Below are positions 23,115 to 35,458 of a stretch of DNA of 64,000 nt, piece after piece. Position 1 is the stretch's first letter. Every line of letters starts with the position of its first letter. The position numbers and the translations under genes were made by a program. The notes beneath the pieces are model-generated. The model had not been told where the DNA came from. It saw only the letters and a list, made by a program, of their open reading frames with translations, and ran no database searches. Location: NCBI RefSeq assembly GCF_019175385.1, contig NC_083343.1:51978457-52042456 (forward strand), in the 5' to 3' direction. The stretch comes from Lycium barbarum. Its lineage: Eukaryota; Streptophyta; Magnoliopsida; Solanales; Solanaceae.

Positions 23115-24217
23115 AGCATGTAAGGCATGAAACATAGGAAACAGAGTCATGACTAAAACAGAGAATTACCAGAATCACGTGTGACCTTTTAAAACATCAA
23201 AGTACTTGCCTTTTTAAATGAAAATCATGCATATCCATGTCATGTATCATATGTACAGATAACATGTCCCGACCCTCTATTGAGGGACTCGGTGGATAAA
23301 ATCATACATGTCCACATCATATATCACATATACGTAACGTGTCCCAGCCCTGAAGTGAGGGACTCGGTGGTTAGAATCATGCATGTCAACATCATATATC
23401 ATGTATACATATAACGTGTCCCGGCCCTCTATTGAGGGACTCGGTAGATACATATAACGTGTCCCGACCCTCTTCTGCGGGTCTCGATGAATAAAACATC
23501 ATATGCCATCCTGGCCACCATCCCCATATCATGATAACATCATATACATATAACGTGTCTCGGCCCGCAAGTGAGAGGGACTCGGTGAACAATGCAGTGG
23601 AATACGCACGAGAACATGTCCAGGCCCGGGCTCAGTGAAATCCAAACTGAGGCTTGCACGAACAGAATAATGCGAAACCATATGCACATAAATCAAGACT
23701 GCATAGACAAGTGTACTTACCGACTCCTGAAGGCTCAGAACAAGTTTTGGGTCAATCCGACTTAGTATGAGAAAGTTATGGACGTTTGAGGTACAGAACC
23801 TTCTACGAGCATTTCAGAAGCCATTTTTAGAAAATGGAAGCAATAATCATATGAAGTATCTTTCGGATATCGTATCGATCAAATCAAATATAACTTTTGG
23901 AATCATATGTACATATCAGAATATATCAAAGACTCAATGGAATAGTCGAACGTGCTACCATTTGAAAATCAAAACTTTAGTCATATCAATTATCTTTCGA
24001 ATGCCATTCGGAAACATATCAAACAGAACTTCGGACATCATAGATACGCATCAAAACCATATGAAATAGCTTATAGAATTCTTTTGAAAACATATCAAAA
24101 GTGCATAAGAATCATAAACAGACTCGGAATCCAAGAATAGAGTAACCCCGAGGTGCATGTCATACCTTATTTGGCTCTAAGACATGCCAAAAGAAAGAAA
24201 GGGTAAGCCTTACATAC

Positions 24218-24264
24218 CTGTGCCACGCCTTATTAGCTACGCTTATTTATCCAAGCGTGTTATT
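24218..24264 (-). other. putative leader mini-exon 2 (A1, 5' LTR), 47 nt
   Basis: Same borders and length as in the 3' LTR; one base difference seen. Confidence 0.5.
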
Positions 24265-26006
24265 CTACATTCAAGAAGATTTTACTTAATCATTAGATTC
24301 GTTGTCATTCACTTGCCTTAGCTTCTCAAACAAATTCACTTATAATCTGCCGAAATTTCGACAGCATTTCCCCTGTAAACACATCATCCCCGAGAATCGA
24401 ACTAGGCCAATATACAACAACAAATTCGAGAATTTAACTCGGCCAAAATATCAACAACAATGCCAACAATTATTCCAACAATATCCACAATCGATTCAAA
24501 ACGCATACTAACATTAGATATTTCTTTCTACAAACTTCAACGGCGTTTCACTTATATTCAATTCATATTTGCTCACACATTCACGTACTAATCCGAAGCG
24601 ATTCAAACAATATTCAAGTACGCTTTAAAAAATCCGCACAATATCCACAATAATCCAACCAACATGCCATTCCATCCGAAACCTTCCAAATTCAACAAGA
24701 ACAACAACAACACATTTCTTCCTTTCAAATTCATGAATTGTACTAACAATTCACACATTAACAACATTACCTTCCATAAATACAACAAGTGACATTAAAA
24801 TCACATTAGCTTCTAAAACAACTCTTCAACACTTACTACTTCAACTAGAATCATTAAACTTTCATTTCCATCATAGATTCCATTACAACAATAACCAAAA
24901 TACTTAAGAAAAATTGATTCATTCTCTTCCATACCATACCACAACCACACGGCCACAACACATAATCCATATTTCCATGAATTTCACCCATTTCTACATA
25001 CTACAACATACACAACCATCCATAACATATAAAAGAAGATTAATTCTTACATTTTTCCTTTAACTTCTCACTTGACTAGAATTTGTAGCTTGCAAGAATA
25101 GATGTTTTTCTTGCTCCAATGACTACTTCACTTTGCTAGGGACCTTCCAATTGGTAGGAAATAATTTTTGAACAATTTTTTCCCAAGGTTCGTGTTTGGT
25201 TGAACATGGCCGAATGGCCTTCTATCTTGGGTCTTCTCCAAGTTTCTTGATTTTTCTAAGGAAAGAAGATGAAAATAATATGACAATTAAGTCATCTTAT
25301 GGACTTATTTATTTTGCTCCCATATGGGCCTTGGCCCACTTATTGTTGGACGGCCAAATGGCCCCTTAAGTTCAAGCCCACTTTATTTGTTTTTTTTTGT
25401 TTTGTAATTCATGAAAATTATTCTCCAAATTCCAAATTTGCCCTTAGCCTTTCTCCATATTTCTATGAGTTATCTTGCGAATTTCCCTTTTTACCCCTAA
25501 CCTTTCTTAATATTTCCACTTCAAAACTTTCATGAACAACTTCTGTGCTAAACAAAATCAAAATATAACCTTGTCCTTAACTTCCCGCGATTATCTTGAA
25601 TTATCCGAATGTACAAAATGAGGGATATAACATAACCACCGAGCACCGCTCGTTCTATTACTCATCATGCTCTTTTAATGCTCTTTTATCGAATTTATAC
25701 TCAATTATAGGAAAATCATCTTTCATTTTGAAAACATAAATTCTTTTATATACATAAGCCTTTCGGCCATCAAAATAATATGTCTACATAGTAGCAATCT
25801 CGTGAGACCATACAACCCACACTGCGTATCTACGAGCCTCTACTGGAGTGCTAGACATAAGAACGGGACAAGATCCCGTCATGCCCAAAATACATATACA
25901 TGAATATACACAAAAGAATATTCATAAGCACCTCCAAAAGAATGGAGTGCTCTCTAATAAGCTACTGGCTCCTACGAGTCCGGGTCAAGCTCACCTCCCT
26001 GTCTAC

Positions 26007-26063
26007 CTGTGGGCATGAACACAGCGTCCAAACAAAATGGACGTCAGTACGAATATTGTACTG
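26007..26063 (-). other. three-hairpin LTR module (B2)
   Basis: Plus-strand reading CTGTG/CACAG, CGTCCA/TGGACG and CAGTAC/GTACTG, all perfect. Confidence 0.7.
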
Positions 26064-26884
26064 AGTATGAGAGGCATAAACAATAATGAAACATCAATGA
26101 AATGAGGAGGTATCAAATGAGGAGCAATCTGTAACTGACTATGAATCATAAAATAAATAAATCATGTTGTCTTACTCATACTTGTCATCATATCATATAG
26201 GCATAAGCTGCCCGTCCATATAGGTACGGTGTGATAATAATTAACCTGCCTCCAGGCCTCCCGCATCCGGGGTATAAGCTGCCCACTATAGTGGTGTGAA
26301 TATCTTCCCGACCATATAGGTACGGTGTAATATCATCATCATATGCTCATTATAATATGCTCATCATAGTACATGCATAAAGACTCAAGGACACTATAAT
26401 TTATCGGGGTGACGTAAGGTCGTGATCCCTCGATTTCATTATGGAGCATTCACAAGCATTCTGCCTCACCTTGAAGGAAGTAGTATATAAGGTGAGTGTG
26501 TATAATGCATAACATCATCGACTTTATGGTACTCTGCCTCACCTTGAAGGGACAATACATAAGGTGAGTGTATACAATATATGACATACTTGACTTAATG
26601 GTATTCTTCCTCACCTCGAAGGGAATAATGTATGAGGTGAGTGTATACAACATACGACATCGTTAGCGTTATAGGGATGTCATATCATGAACTCTAGAAT
26701 CTTTAGACTCAAACTTATCATCAACATCATTGGACTCATAACATATCTCTTATCTCATATAGCTATTCATGATCATAGACTCTTGACTTTCCAGGATATA
26801 TATATATATATAGAATTCATGGAGAGAAAGAAGAATCATACCATTGGATTCAAGCCATAGAAAGAAAGGACTAGCCTCACATAC

Positions 26885-26937
26885 CTTTTACGTTTAACTA
26901 ATCTATTGTTCGCTTGTTCTCCTTCAATGCCACGTTT
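26885..26937 (-). other. putative leader mini-exon 2 (B2), 53 nt
   Basis: Minus strand: GAAGGTAG before, AAAAG|GTATGTGAGG after. Confidence 0.45.
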
Positions 26938-26945
26938 CTACCTTC

Positions 26946-27262
26946 AAGGAAAAGGAGTCAAAAAATATTTACTATTTTAGACTGCAAGTTTTATGTTTCA
27001 AAGGAAGGAAAATTACATTAAAAAAAAGGTCTAGTTTTTCTTTAACTATTTACTTTTGAATTATTTCTTAGTCTAGTTATTTAACTTCTCTAATTTTTGA
27101 TTTAGAAGTAGTTGATTGATATATTCATCGCAGTATTTTTATTCAATCGAAAGAAAAGACAAAAAATGCTCCTCATTTTTGGCCTGGTACACACCAATGC
27201 ACATTTTTTCCCTTAAATTTTCTTCTCATAATCTACTTTTGTACACATGCACACATGATAAC
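26946..27262. other. AT-rich sequence, nothing recognised
   Basis: No domain, LTR end or structured RNA recognised. It is contiguous with 36956 if A2 is removed. Duplication copy ATAAC is 27258-27262. Confidence 0.5.
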
Positions 27263-27661
27263 TGTCACACCCTAATCTCCCTTAGGTGTGATGGGCACCC
27301 GTCCCCATATCCGGAGCCGAGCGAACCCATAGACTCTTATTACATACATAATCTCTTCGGACTCTGAAATTAAATAAAAGTAAAATACAAAGTAAGCTTT
27401 CAAAATCTTTCTTCTATCGTTCTCAAATCAAACAAAGTCTGTGATCATGTGGAATTTATATCATAACACCAATGACACATCGGCTGATGGAGCCGCTCAC
27501 AGAACTGACATTCTATACCCACGACTCTGTCTGCAAAGTCTCTAACATTAATCAGACATCATAGCACACATACTCTGACTCGGCAGCACTCCAAGAACAA
27601 GTGGAGCCTGCCAAATTCGCTGGAACATCTTCTATAATAGCTTCAGCTCATCTGGGTGTAC

Positions 27662-27718
27662 CAGCGCGACATGAAACGCAGCCCCCGAAGAAAGGGTGTC
27701 AGTACGTAATATGTACTG
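27662..27718 (-). other. three-hairpin LTR module (A2, 3' LTR), worn
   Basis: Hairpin 1 intact. Hairpin 2 has one mismatch (CCCCC against GGGTG). The outer arm of hairpin 3 is changed. Confidence 0.5.
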
Positions 27719-28712
27719 AGCATGTAAGGCATGGAATACAGAAAACAGAACCATAATCGACACAAGCAGTACAAACATAAGTGCATTATTCAGAATACCA
27801 AACTACTTGTTTTTCAGAACGTAGATTGTATCTGCCGATGTCATATGTCAGAAGAAGTACAGAAAGTACGTAAATCATCCAGAATATCCAAATACTTGTT
27901 TTCCAAACACAAATCATAGATGCCGAAGTCATATGCCAGAAGAAGTACAGAAGATAAGTGGCATATCCAGAATATCAAAATGCTTACTCGAAACACAAAT
28001 CATGCATGTCAGAAACGGTGTCCGGTCCCTTGCGGGACCCGGGGAACGTGGTCGCCACCCCGTCTTTGGCGCCACACACATCATACTCCAGAAGATTTAC
28101 TCTGTAATCTCCGTCACACATAACACATCATAGCATATACACGGTACTCGGGAACCGGACATATATACACGAGAACCCGGGAACCGGACACATCATACTC
28201 CATAGCATATACACGGTAACCGGTGACCGGACACATATACACGGTACCCCAGAACCGGACACATCATACTCCGGAATTATATATATGGAACCCGGCCCTC
28301 AAGCAAGGGACTCGGCGAACCATACGCACGATACATACCGGCCCGGGACTCGGCGAAAGAGTTAATGACACATGTACGAGCAGAGTAGTGAGAAACTAAA
28401 TGCACATAAATCAAGACTCAATAGATAAGTATACTTACCGACACCTGAAGGCTCAAAGCAAGTTTCGGGTCAATCTGACTTAGTATAAGAAAGTTATGAG
28501 CGTTTGAAGTTTTACCACAGGATTCAAGCAATTGGAAACCATTTACGAAAGTCAGGAATATTAACACTTACAGAACTCTTCCGAAAGCATATCAAGGTGA
28601 ATAAGAATCATATACAAGCTTGGAATCAAGAGCAGAGTAACCCCAAGATGTATATCATACCTTAGTCGGCTCTAGGACATGCCAAAAGAAAGAAAGGGTA
28701 AGCCTTACATAC

Positions 28713-28759
28713 CTGCTCCACGTCCTATTAGCTACGCTTATTTGTCCAAACTTGCTAGT
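28713..28759 (-). other. putative leader mini-exon 2 (A2, 3' LTR), 47 nt
   Basis: Minus strand: CTTGAATGTAG before, CAG|GTATGTAAGG after. Confidence 0.5.
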
Positions 28760-29840
28760 CTACATTCAAGAGAATTAACATAATCATTAGATTCATCGAT
28801 ATATACTTGTCTTAGTTTTTCAAATGAATTCATTTATAGTGTACCGAAATTTCGGCAGCATATCCCCTGTAAATACAACATCCCCGAGAATCTAGCTCGG
28901 CCAATTTAACAACAACAAACCCGAGAATTCAACTCGGCCTAATTATCAACAGTAATACCAACAATCATACTAACAACCTCAACAATCAATCCAAAATATA
29001 TCCTAACATTAACAACCTTCGTCACACAATTCAACGGCACTTCATATTCAGTTCAATCACATATAATCAAGCCAATACCAATGATCCCACATTCAAGTAT
29101 TAATCCGAAATCATTCTAACATGATTCAAGGACTTTCAAACAATTCACATAATATCCAAAATGACCCAATCGACATACTGCTTCACCCGAGACCTTCCAT
29201 ATGCAACAAGAACGATAACAACACATTTTCTTCTTTCCAATTCATGAGCCACACCAACAATTCACACACTATTAACATTATTTTCCATATATACAAGAAA
29301 CTATATTCAAATCACATTGGCTTCTAAAACAGCCCGTAACAATTTCAATATCAACCCAACTCATTAAACTTTCATTATCATCATAGAATACATAGCAATA
29401 TAAACCAAAATACTACATAAAATTAATTCATTTCTTGCCATACAAGGTAGGCCATATTCGGCCACCACCCTAACACCCAAAGTTCATGATCTTCATCCAT
29501 TTCTACACACTTCAACATGTACAAACAATCCATAACATATGAAAAAGAGGATTAAACCTTACCTTTCTTCACTTATCTCTTCACTCGGCTAGGGGTTCAT
29601 CGTTTGCACAAATGAATGCTTTTCTTGCTCCAACAACTACTCCATGTTGAAGAGGACCTTCCAATTGGTTGAAATACTAGGAGAAAATATTTTTTTGTTG
29701 ATCACTTTCCATGGCTCATAGTCGGCCATACCATGGCCGAATGTCTTCTTCTTTTTTTTTTTTTTTTCTTTCTTTCTCTTCAAGCTTTCTTATGTAGTGG
29801 AAGAAAAGAGGAAAATGTCTAGAATGCCCTCACTTATTCA

Positions 29841-29852
29841 TGTATATATAGA
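29841..29852 (-). promoter_or_regulatory. TATA box (A2 3' LTR)
   Basis: CTATATATACATG on the minus strand, about 280 nt upstream of the leader donor. Confidence 0.55.
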
Positions 29853-30272
29853 TGGCCCCTACCAATCATAAGTGGACACATGCCCCTTTCTCCATTTTTC
29901 TTGAAGTTTCTTGGAATGAAACAAAGATGATTAATTACCTTAATTTGTCATCACTTGTCCATATATATATATATATATATAATTCCTACTACAAGGAACA
30001 CATGCCACACGGCCACTTGGCCTTTTTTTGCAAGAGTTATTAACTTTCCAAAATTATTTTTTAACCCCAAATTTTTCCTTAATATTTCCATGAGCCACCT
30101 TGTGAATTTCCCTTTTTACCCTTCGCCTTTCTCAATATTTCCATATTAATAATATTCATAAATAATATTCATAACCAACTTGTACATTAAAATAATTTTG
30201 GAAATTGGTCTTGCCCTCAACTTGCAACGACTTCCTCGAAATATTCGAACGTACAAAATGCGGGCTATAACA

Positions 30273-30313
30273 TCCTCCCCCCCCCCCCTTTAGAACATTC
30301 GTCCTCGAATGTT
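30273..30313 (-). other. polypurine tract and flanking hairpin (A2)
   Basis: Minus strand AAAGGGGGGGGGGGGAGGA touches the LTR. A 9-bp GAACATTCG/CGAATGTTC stem lies beside it. Confidence 0.85.
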
Positions 30314-31366
30314 CAACTGGTCTTATGGGGTCTTGAAACATTACGGGGGGGGGGGGGGGGGGGTCCCTCTCATAGTCATTCTTTTCTTCATGCTCATTCC
30401 TTATTTTTCACCTTATTTTCTTTATAGTCGAACTTCTCGGTCGTTACATGAGTCCTCATTTTGTGTCATAGGTTTTCCAATCCATTGCGCCAATTCATTA
30501 TCCTTGTCCTTCCCAGGTCATCTCTTCTCTGTTATTGTTTCGTCACCACACCTTGACAGAAGTCATGTCTTTAGTACGCAATCTTCACTTGATGATCCAA
30601 TATGGCCACAGGCTGTTCCTTGCTCTCATTTTATCTACAGTATTGCGGTCTCGCTTACCATGCTATAAACATTCATCAGCCTGTGGTGTTCTCTTTTCTT
30701 CGCCCTCTGTTTCTTTATGTCTTTGTCACTATCCCTTTTTAATCTTTCATTCTAAATATTCATCCAAAAACGTATGTACGAAATGTTTCCTTATTTATTA
30801 TCCTTTGCAGTCCAGTTACATATGGTAGTTTATGATCCGAGTTCACTTATCTTCTTAGTTCGCAACATCCTTGAATCCCTTACTACAACTTTTTCTTTAT
30901 TTCCTTCTCTCACATTTCTCGACACAATTATACTTGTTTTTGACCTCTTTTATTTCACTCACATCCACCGCGTTCTTTCTTTCCTTCAAAAATTTCCAAA
31001 TTACCAATTGTTGATACTTTCGTCATAATTGCCGTTGGTGTCCGAAATATCTTTTGGATCTTATCATTTTCTCCCTTATTCTATGTGCACTTAGCTTGTA
31101 GGCCTTTCTTTCTCTCTTTGTTACCCTTTAAAACATATTACTGCATACTTAGGTACGACGCCAGTTTGTCCGATAGGAGGGATTCCAATCATGACATAAA
31201 CATGTCGTAATTCATGTTGGCAAGAAGTATTCTCTTAAGGTATCTTTCATTCTTTCCCTTTATGTCGGCGTCACGGTACACTCATTGTCGATTCGTTTCT
31301 ACTCCTTCCATGTATCCTTTTGATGTGCCGACATGTTTTGAACTCTGGCCTAATACAATACGTTCT

Positions 31367-31382
31367 CCCCCCCCCCCCCTTT
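31367..31382 (-). other. internal polypurine-like tract (A2)
   Basis: Minus strand AAA followed by 13 G then AGAACG, almost a copy of the true tract at 30273. Confidence 0.5.
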
Positions 31383-33841
31383 AAGGGGCTCCTTATGTGT
31401 CAATAGTCTTTGAGTACCTTCGGCTACGATAATTACCTTATTCCTCGTCTTTCTTTCCAACTCTGTGTATAACATATCGAAAACTTCTTATCATAAGTTT
31501 TTCTTTCATTTTGCGCCTATATCATCATTCTTATCAATATTTCCATATCCTTCCATCCACTATTAATCCTTTCACTCATTTAGCTCACTTACTCGTGATT
31601 CTTCTTAACCATGCTCTTGTGTTGCAACTGCGCATCCATATTTTTCGAGCATCCACTACTTTTGCTCTTAGCAAAAAATCCATACAGGCTACAGTTTCTC
31701 TATCCTTTCTCTTTGAGCTTTTAACTATACTTATGACACTATGATCGAGCGGTCTCCCTTGCACGTTCCTTGTATTTCATTCTGTTTCCTCCAAAATCAA
31801 ATCTCTCGGACTTCGCATGAATTCTCATTCCATATCAATAATTTCCCAATCAACAGTGTCGACCCATTATACTTGTTCTTTCCTTGGTGCGCGATCGGGT
31901 TCCTATTACTAACTTGTCAAAGTATCTTTCTTACTCCTATGATTAAAGATTTCCAATTGTTTTGCTCCCAAAGGTTCTCCTCTTCCTTTGACTAACCCGT
32001 TAGTATATTTTTCCTACTTTCATCCCTAACCTTCCTTAGTTTTCTCCCTCCTCGAACACTTCTCTTCTTTTGCCATTTGTGGCATCGGCTCTGCAGTTCG
32101 TGAAATTTTACTTTAAACGTGCAAATCCGTCTTACTCTCAAGTCATCCTTTCAGGAAAACATTTTCGTGTCCGAGGCAATCACATTAATATAGCTGCACA
32201 TTTACTCTTTTATATACATTTCAAGGACCTAAATCTCCTAGCATCGTCGCAAGGCCTAATCATTTTTTTTCTTACCACACGTTCCTTATCGTGGTCACTA
32301 TTCTTTTAGTCCCACTTATTTAGAATTGGTTCTCGAACCTCGCATATTCCCTTTTTGCTCCACATTACCACACTTTATTCTTTTCACGTGCCTATCTTTG
32401 AGTTTTATCCATATAGTCTCGTACCTCGCCGGTAATTTCTCTCGGGGCTTCACCCACTAAGGTTTCTTACCTTTCATCTTTTTCCGACACTCTGATCTCT
32501 TTATCTTCCATCTACACTCTTTCCTTCTTTTTCCAAATATCGTTGTGTTAAGACTTTTCCATCCTTAACCTATAGCGAAAATAACATCAGCTTATTTTAT
32601 AACACTTGCACCATTTATTTTTGCTGTCACCCGAACTTCGGTACCCTTACTATGTTAATGCCTTCTTTACCGTAACGTCGGCTGCTGGGACTCACATGTC
32701 CACCGATACAAGCACATGTGGGATATCCTACGCATTCATATATATATAATTATTATCAACTAACCCACAAAATACTTCCAAACGCTATTCAAGCCTATCC
32801 AAATTCCATAGTTGTGACGCACTCTCTGTCTCTTCACCAGTCTAGTCTGCCTCGTCCTGTGCGACCTCTTATGGTCTCCAGCCACCCCGTATACTCTAGT
32901 TTCCCTTAGGTTACTCTAACTTCTCATTTGTCTCTTATGTCTGGATATATAGAATTTCTTGCATACTTCCCAGGGGGTCACCCATCCTAAAATTGCTCCC
33001 ACCTTAGCACGCTTAACCTCGAAACTTTGGTGGGATCCGGTGCCTTAATGCTGATATAATCGCGTCCGCTTCCTCACATGACCTTTATTACATGATCTAG
33101 AGCAAATTGAAGCCTTACAGATTCCAAGACATTTTCGTAACACGTCCTTTCTTTTACAATTACTGTTTTACCCTTTTGAATTCCCAGTGTTCACCTTTCA
33201 CTTTCGTGTATACCTTTCGTCCTAGATTCCCAGATTCCCGATGGTAGTGAATATGCCTTCGTCGCCGTTTCTTATGATTACTTCGGGTATCAGCCTGTTC
33301 GGATTTCCACTCACCATTCTTATATCATAATCTACAGCAAAACTGCTTGTCAACTTTCTGAATCTTCCAACAGACCTCACTCTTACTAAACCTCGGATGT
33401 TATCCATTTTAATCCTCTGGATTGCTAATCATCTTTCTCACAATCATTTTTTTTCACGCCATACCCAATTCTGTAGCTTCCCTAAAATATCACATCCCTC
33501 TTATTGTCTATTTACGATATTCCCTTTCCACACTTGATTTTGAAAAGATTCTGACCAGGTCTCCTTTACTAGTCTTACCATTCAAAATCTGTACGCAGCA
33601 AATACCAACAACGCCTTACAGAGCATACAACTATATATCACATTCTAGCCATCCAGAACTTCCAATTTCAGATAACAAAATGAAAATATCAAAACTTACC
33701 CCTGTGACTTTCCATATCATCACGCACCTTCTCCCGTCGTATGTAAGGCTTACATAAGGAGTCTCATTTTCCTATGAATTGGCTCTATCGGACGATCTAA
33801 GACAGAAAGAAGGTCAACAATCCCTAGATGCCCCGTAGCCT

Positions 33842-33880
33842 CCTGTTTATAAATGTGGCGCGCTTCACACCGTAACAGGA
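33842..33880 (-). ncRNA. dimerisation-type leader stem-loop (A2)
   Basis: Minus strand CCTGTTACGGTGTG pairs with CCACATTTATAAACAGG around AAGCGCGC. Confidence 0.65.
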
Positions 33881-33922
33881 CTCTACTGGACACGACTTTG
33901 CAGACAACCCCCAGGACAACCT

Positions 33923-33934
33923 GCTCTGATACCA
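33923..33934 (-). other. primer binding site (A2)
   Basis: Minus strand TGGTATCAGAGC, 3 nt from the 5' LTR. Confidence 0.9.
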
Positions 33935-34336
33935 CTTTGTCACACCCTAATATCCCTAGGGTGTGATGGGCACCCGTCCCCATATCCGGAGCCGAGCGAA
34001 CCCACAGACTCTTATTACATACATAATCTCTTCGGACTCTGAAATCAAATAAAAGTAAAATACAAAGTAAGCTTTCAAAATCTTTCTTCTATCATTATCA
34101 AATCAAACAAAATCTGTGATCATGTGGAATTTATATCACAACACAAATGACACATCGGCTGATGGAGCCGCTCACAGAACTGACATTCTATACCCACGAC
34201 TCTGTCTACAAAGTCTCTAACATTAATCAGACATCATAGCACACATACTCTGACTCGGCAGCACTCTAGGAACAAGTGGAGCCTGCCAACTTCGCTGGAA
34301 CATCTTCTATAATAGCTTCAGCTCATCTGGGTGTAC

Positions 34337-34393
34337 CTGCGCGGCATGAAACGCAGCCCCCGAAGAAAGGGGGTCAGTACGGAATATGTACTG
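34337..34393 (-). other. three-hairpin LTR module (A2, 5' LTR)
   Basis: CTGCG/CGCAG, CCCCC/GGGGG, CAGTAC/GTACTG (plus-strand order), all paired. Confidence 0.7.
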
Positions 34394-35411
34394 AGCATGT
34401 AAGGCATGGAATACAGAAAACAGAACCATAATCGACACAAGCAGTACAAACATAAGTGCATTATTCAGAATACCAAACTACTTATTTTTCAAAACGTAGA
34501 TTATATCTGCCGATGTCATTCAGAAGAAGTACAGAAAGTAAGTAAATCATCCAGAATATCAAAATACTTGTTTTCCAAACACAAATCATATATGCCGAAG
34601 TCATATGCCAGAAGAAGTACAGAAGATAAGTGGCTTATCCAGAATATCAAAATGCTTACTCGAAACACAAATCATGCATGTCAGAAACGGTGTCCGGTCC
34701 CTTGCGGGACCCGAGAAACATGGTCGGCACCCCTTCTTTGGCGCCACACATATCATACTCCAGAAGATTTACTCTGTAATCTCCGTCACACATAACACAT
34801 CATAGCATATACACGGTACCCGGGAACCGGACATATATACACGAGAACCCGGGAACCGGACATATATACACGAGAACCCGGGAACCGGACACATCATACT
34901 CCATAACATATACACGGTAATCGGGGACCGAACACATATACACGGTACCCCAGAACCGGATACATCATACTCCGGAATTATATATATGGAACCCGGCCCT
35001 CAAGCAAGGGACTCGGCGAAACATACACACGATACATACCGGCCCGGGACTCGGCGAAAGAGGTAATGACACATGCACAGAGTAGTGAGAAACTAAATGC
35101 ACATAAATCAAAACTCGATGGATAAGTATACTTACCGACACCTGAAGGCTCAAAGCAAGTTTCGGGTCAATCCGACCTAGTATAAGAAACTTATAAGCGT
35201 TTGAAGTTTTACCACAGGATTCAAGCAATTGGAAACCATTTACGAAAGTCAGGAACATTAACACTTATAGAACTCTTCCGAAAGCATATCAAGGTGAATA
35301 AGAATCATATACAAGCTTGGAATCAAGAGAGCAGAGTAACCCCAAGATGTATATCATACCTTAGTCGGCTCTAGGACATGCCAAAAGAAAGAAAGGGTAA
35401 GCCTTACATAC

Positions 35412-35458
35412 CTGCTCCACGTCCTATTAGCTACGCTTATTCGTCCAAACTTGCTAGT
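35412..35458 (-). other. putative leader mini-exon 2 (A2, 5' LTR), 47 nt
   Basis: Same borders and length as in the 3' LTR. Confidence 0.5.

Larger units (their letters stand above)
16093..25632 (-). mobile_element. A1: complete non-autonomous LTR element (LARD-like)
   Basis: A 9.54-kb minus element with LTRs 16093-19064 and 22655-25632, primer site, polypurine tract and a perfect 5-bp duplication TAACC (16088-16092, 25633-25637). The 3.6-kb interior has no retroviral domain in any frame. LTR copies differ slightly (about five residues per 62 codons in one translated stretch), so insertion is moderately recent and later than B2. A2 is a sister copy. Confidence 0.9.
22655..25632 (-). mobile_element. 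A1 5' LTR
   Basis: 2978 bp, same ends as the 3' copy. The leader donor at the 25050/25051 boundary reads AAT|GTAAGA, weaker than in the 3' copy. Hairpin repeats lie at 23262-23637. Confidence 0.9.
25638..26945 (-). mobile_element. B2 5' LTR, main remaining part
   Basis: It continues the LTR cut at 16092. It holds the three-hairpin module, the GGTGAGTGTATACA-like repeats at 26460-26660 (three copies, about 65 bp apart) and mini-exon 2. Homology to B3 ends near 26945, so U3 is missing and B2 lacks its promoter at this end. Confidence 0.75.
27263..30272 (-). mobile_element. A2 3' LTR
   Basis: 3010 bp. It carries a leader donor AAAG|GTAAGG at the 29562/29563 boundary, a TATATA box near 29841-29852 and hairpin repeats at 28015-28345 that include CCGGGAACCGGAC units. 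Confidence 0.9.
30292..33922 (-). mobile_element. A2 interior, noncoding
   Basis: Same layout as the A1 interior. It includes a 19-G run (plus strand 30345-30363) where A1 has only GGGAGGG, and an internal polypurine-like tract at 31367-31382. Confidence 0.75.

Noticed and set aside
30309..31028. Hydrophobic, Ser/Phe/Leu-rich frames in A1 and A2 interiors suggesting membrane proteins
   Set aside because: They are on the strand opposite to the element and arise from pyrimidine-rich sequence. Frames are not kept between A1 and A2.
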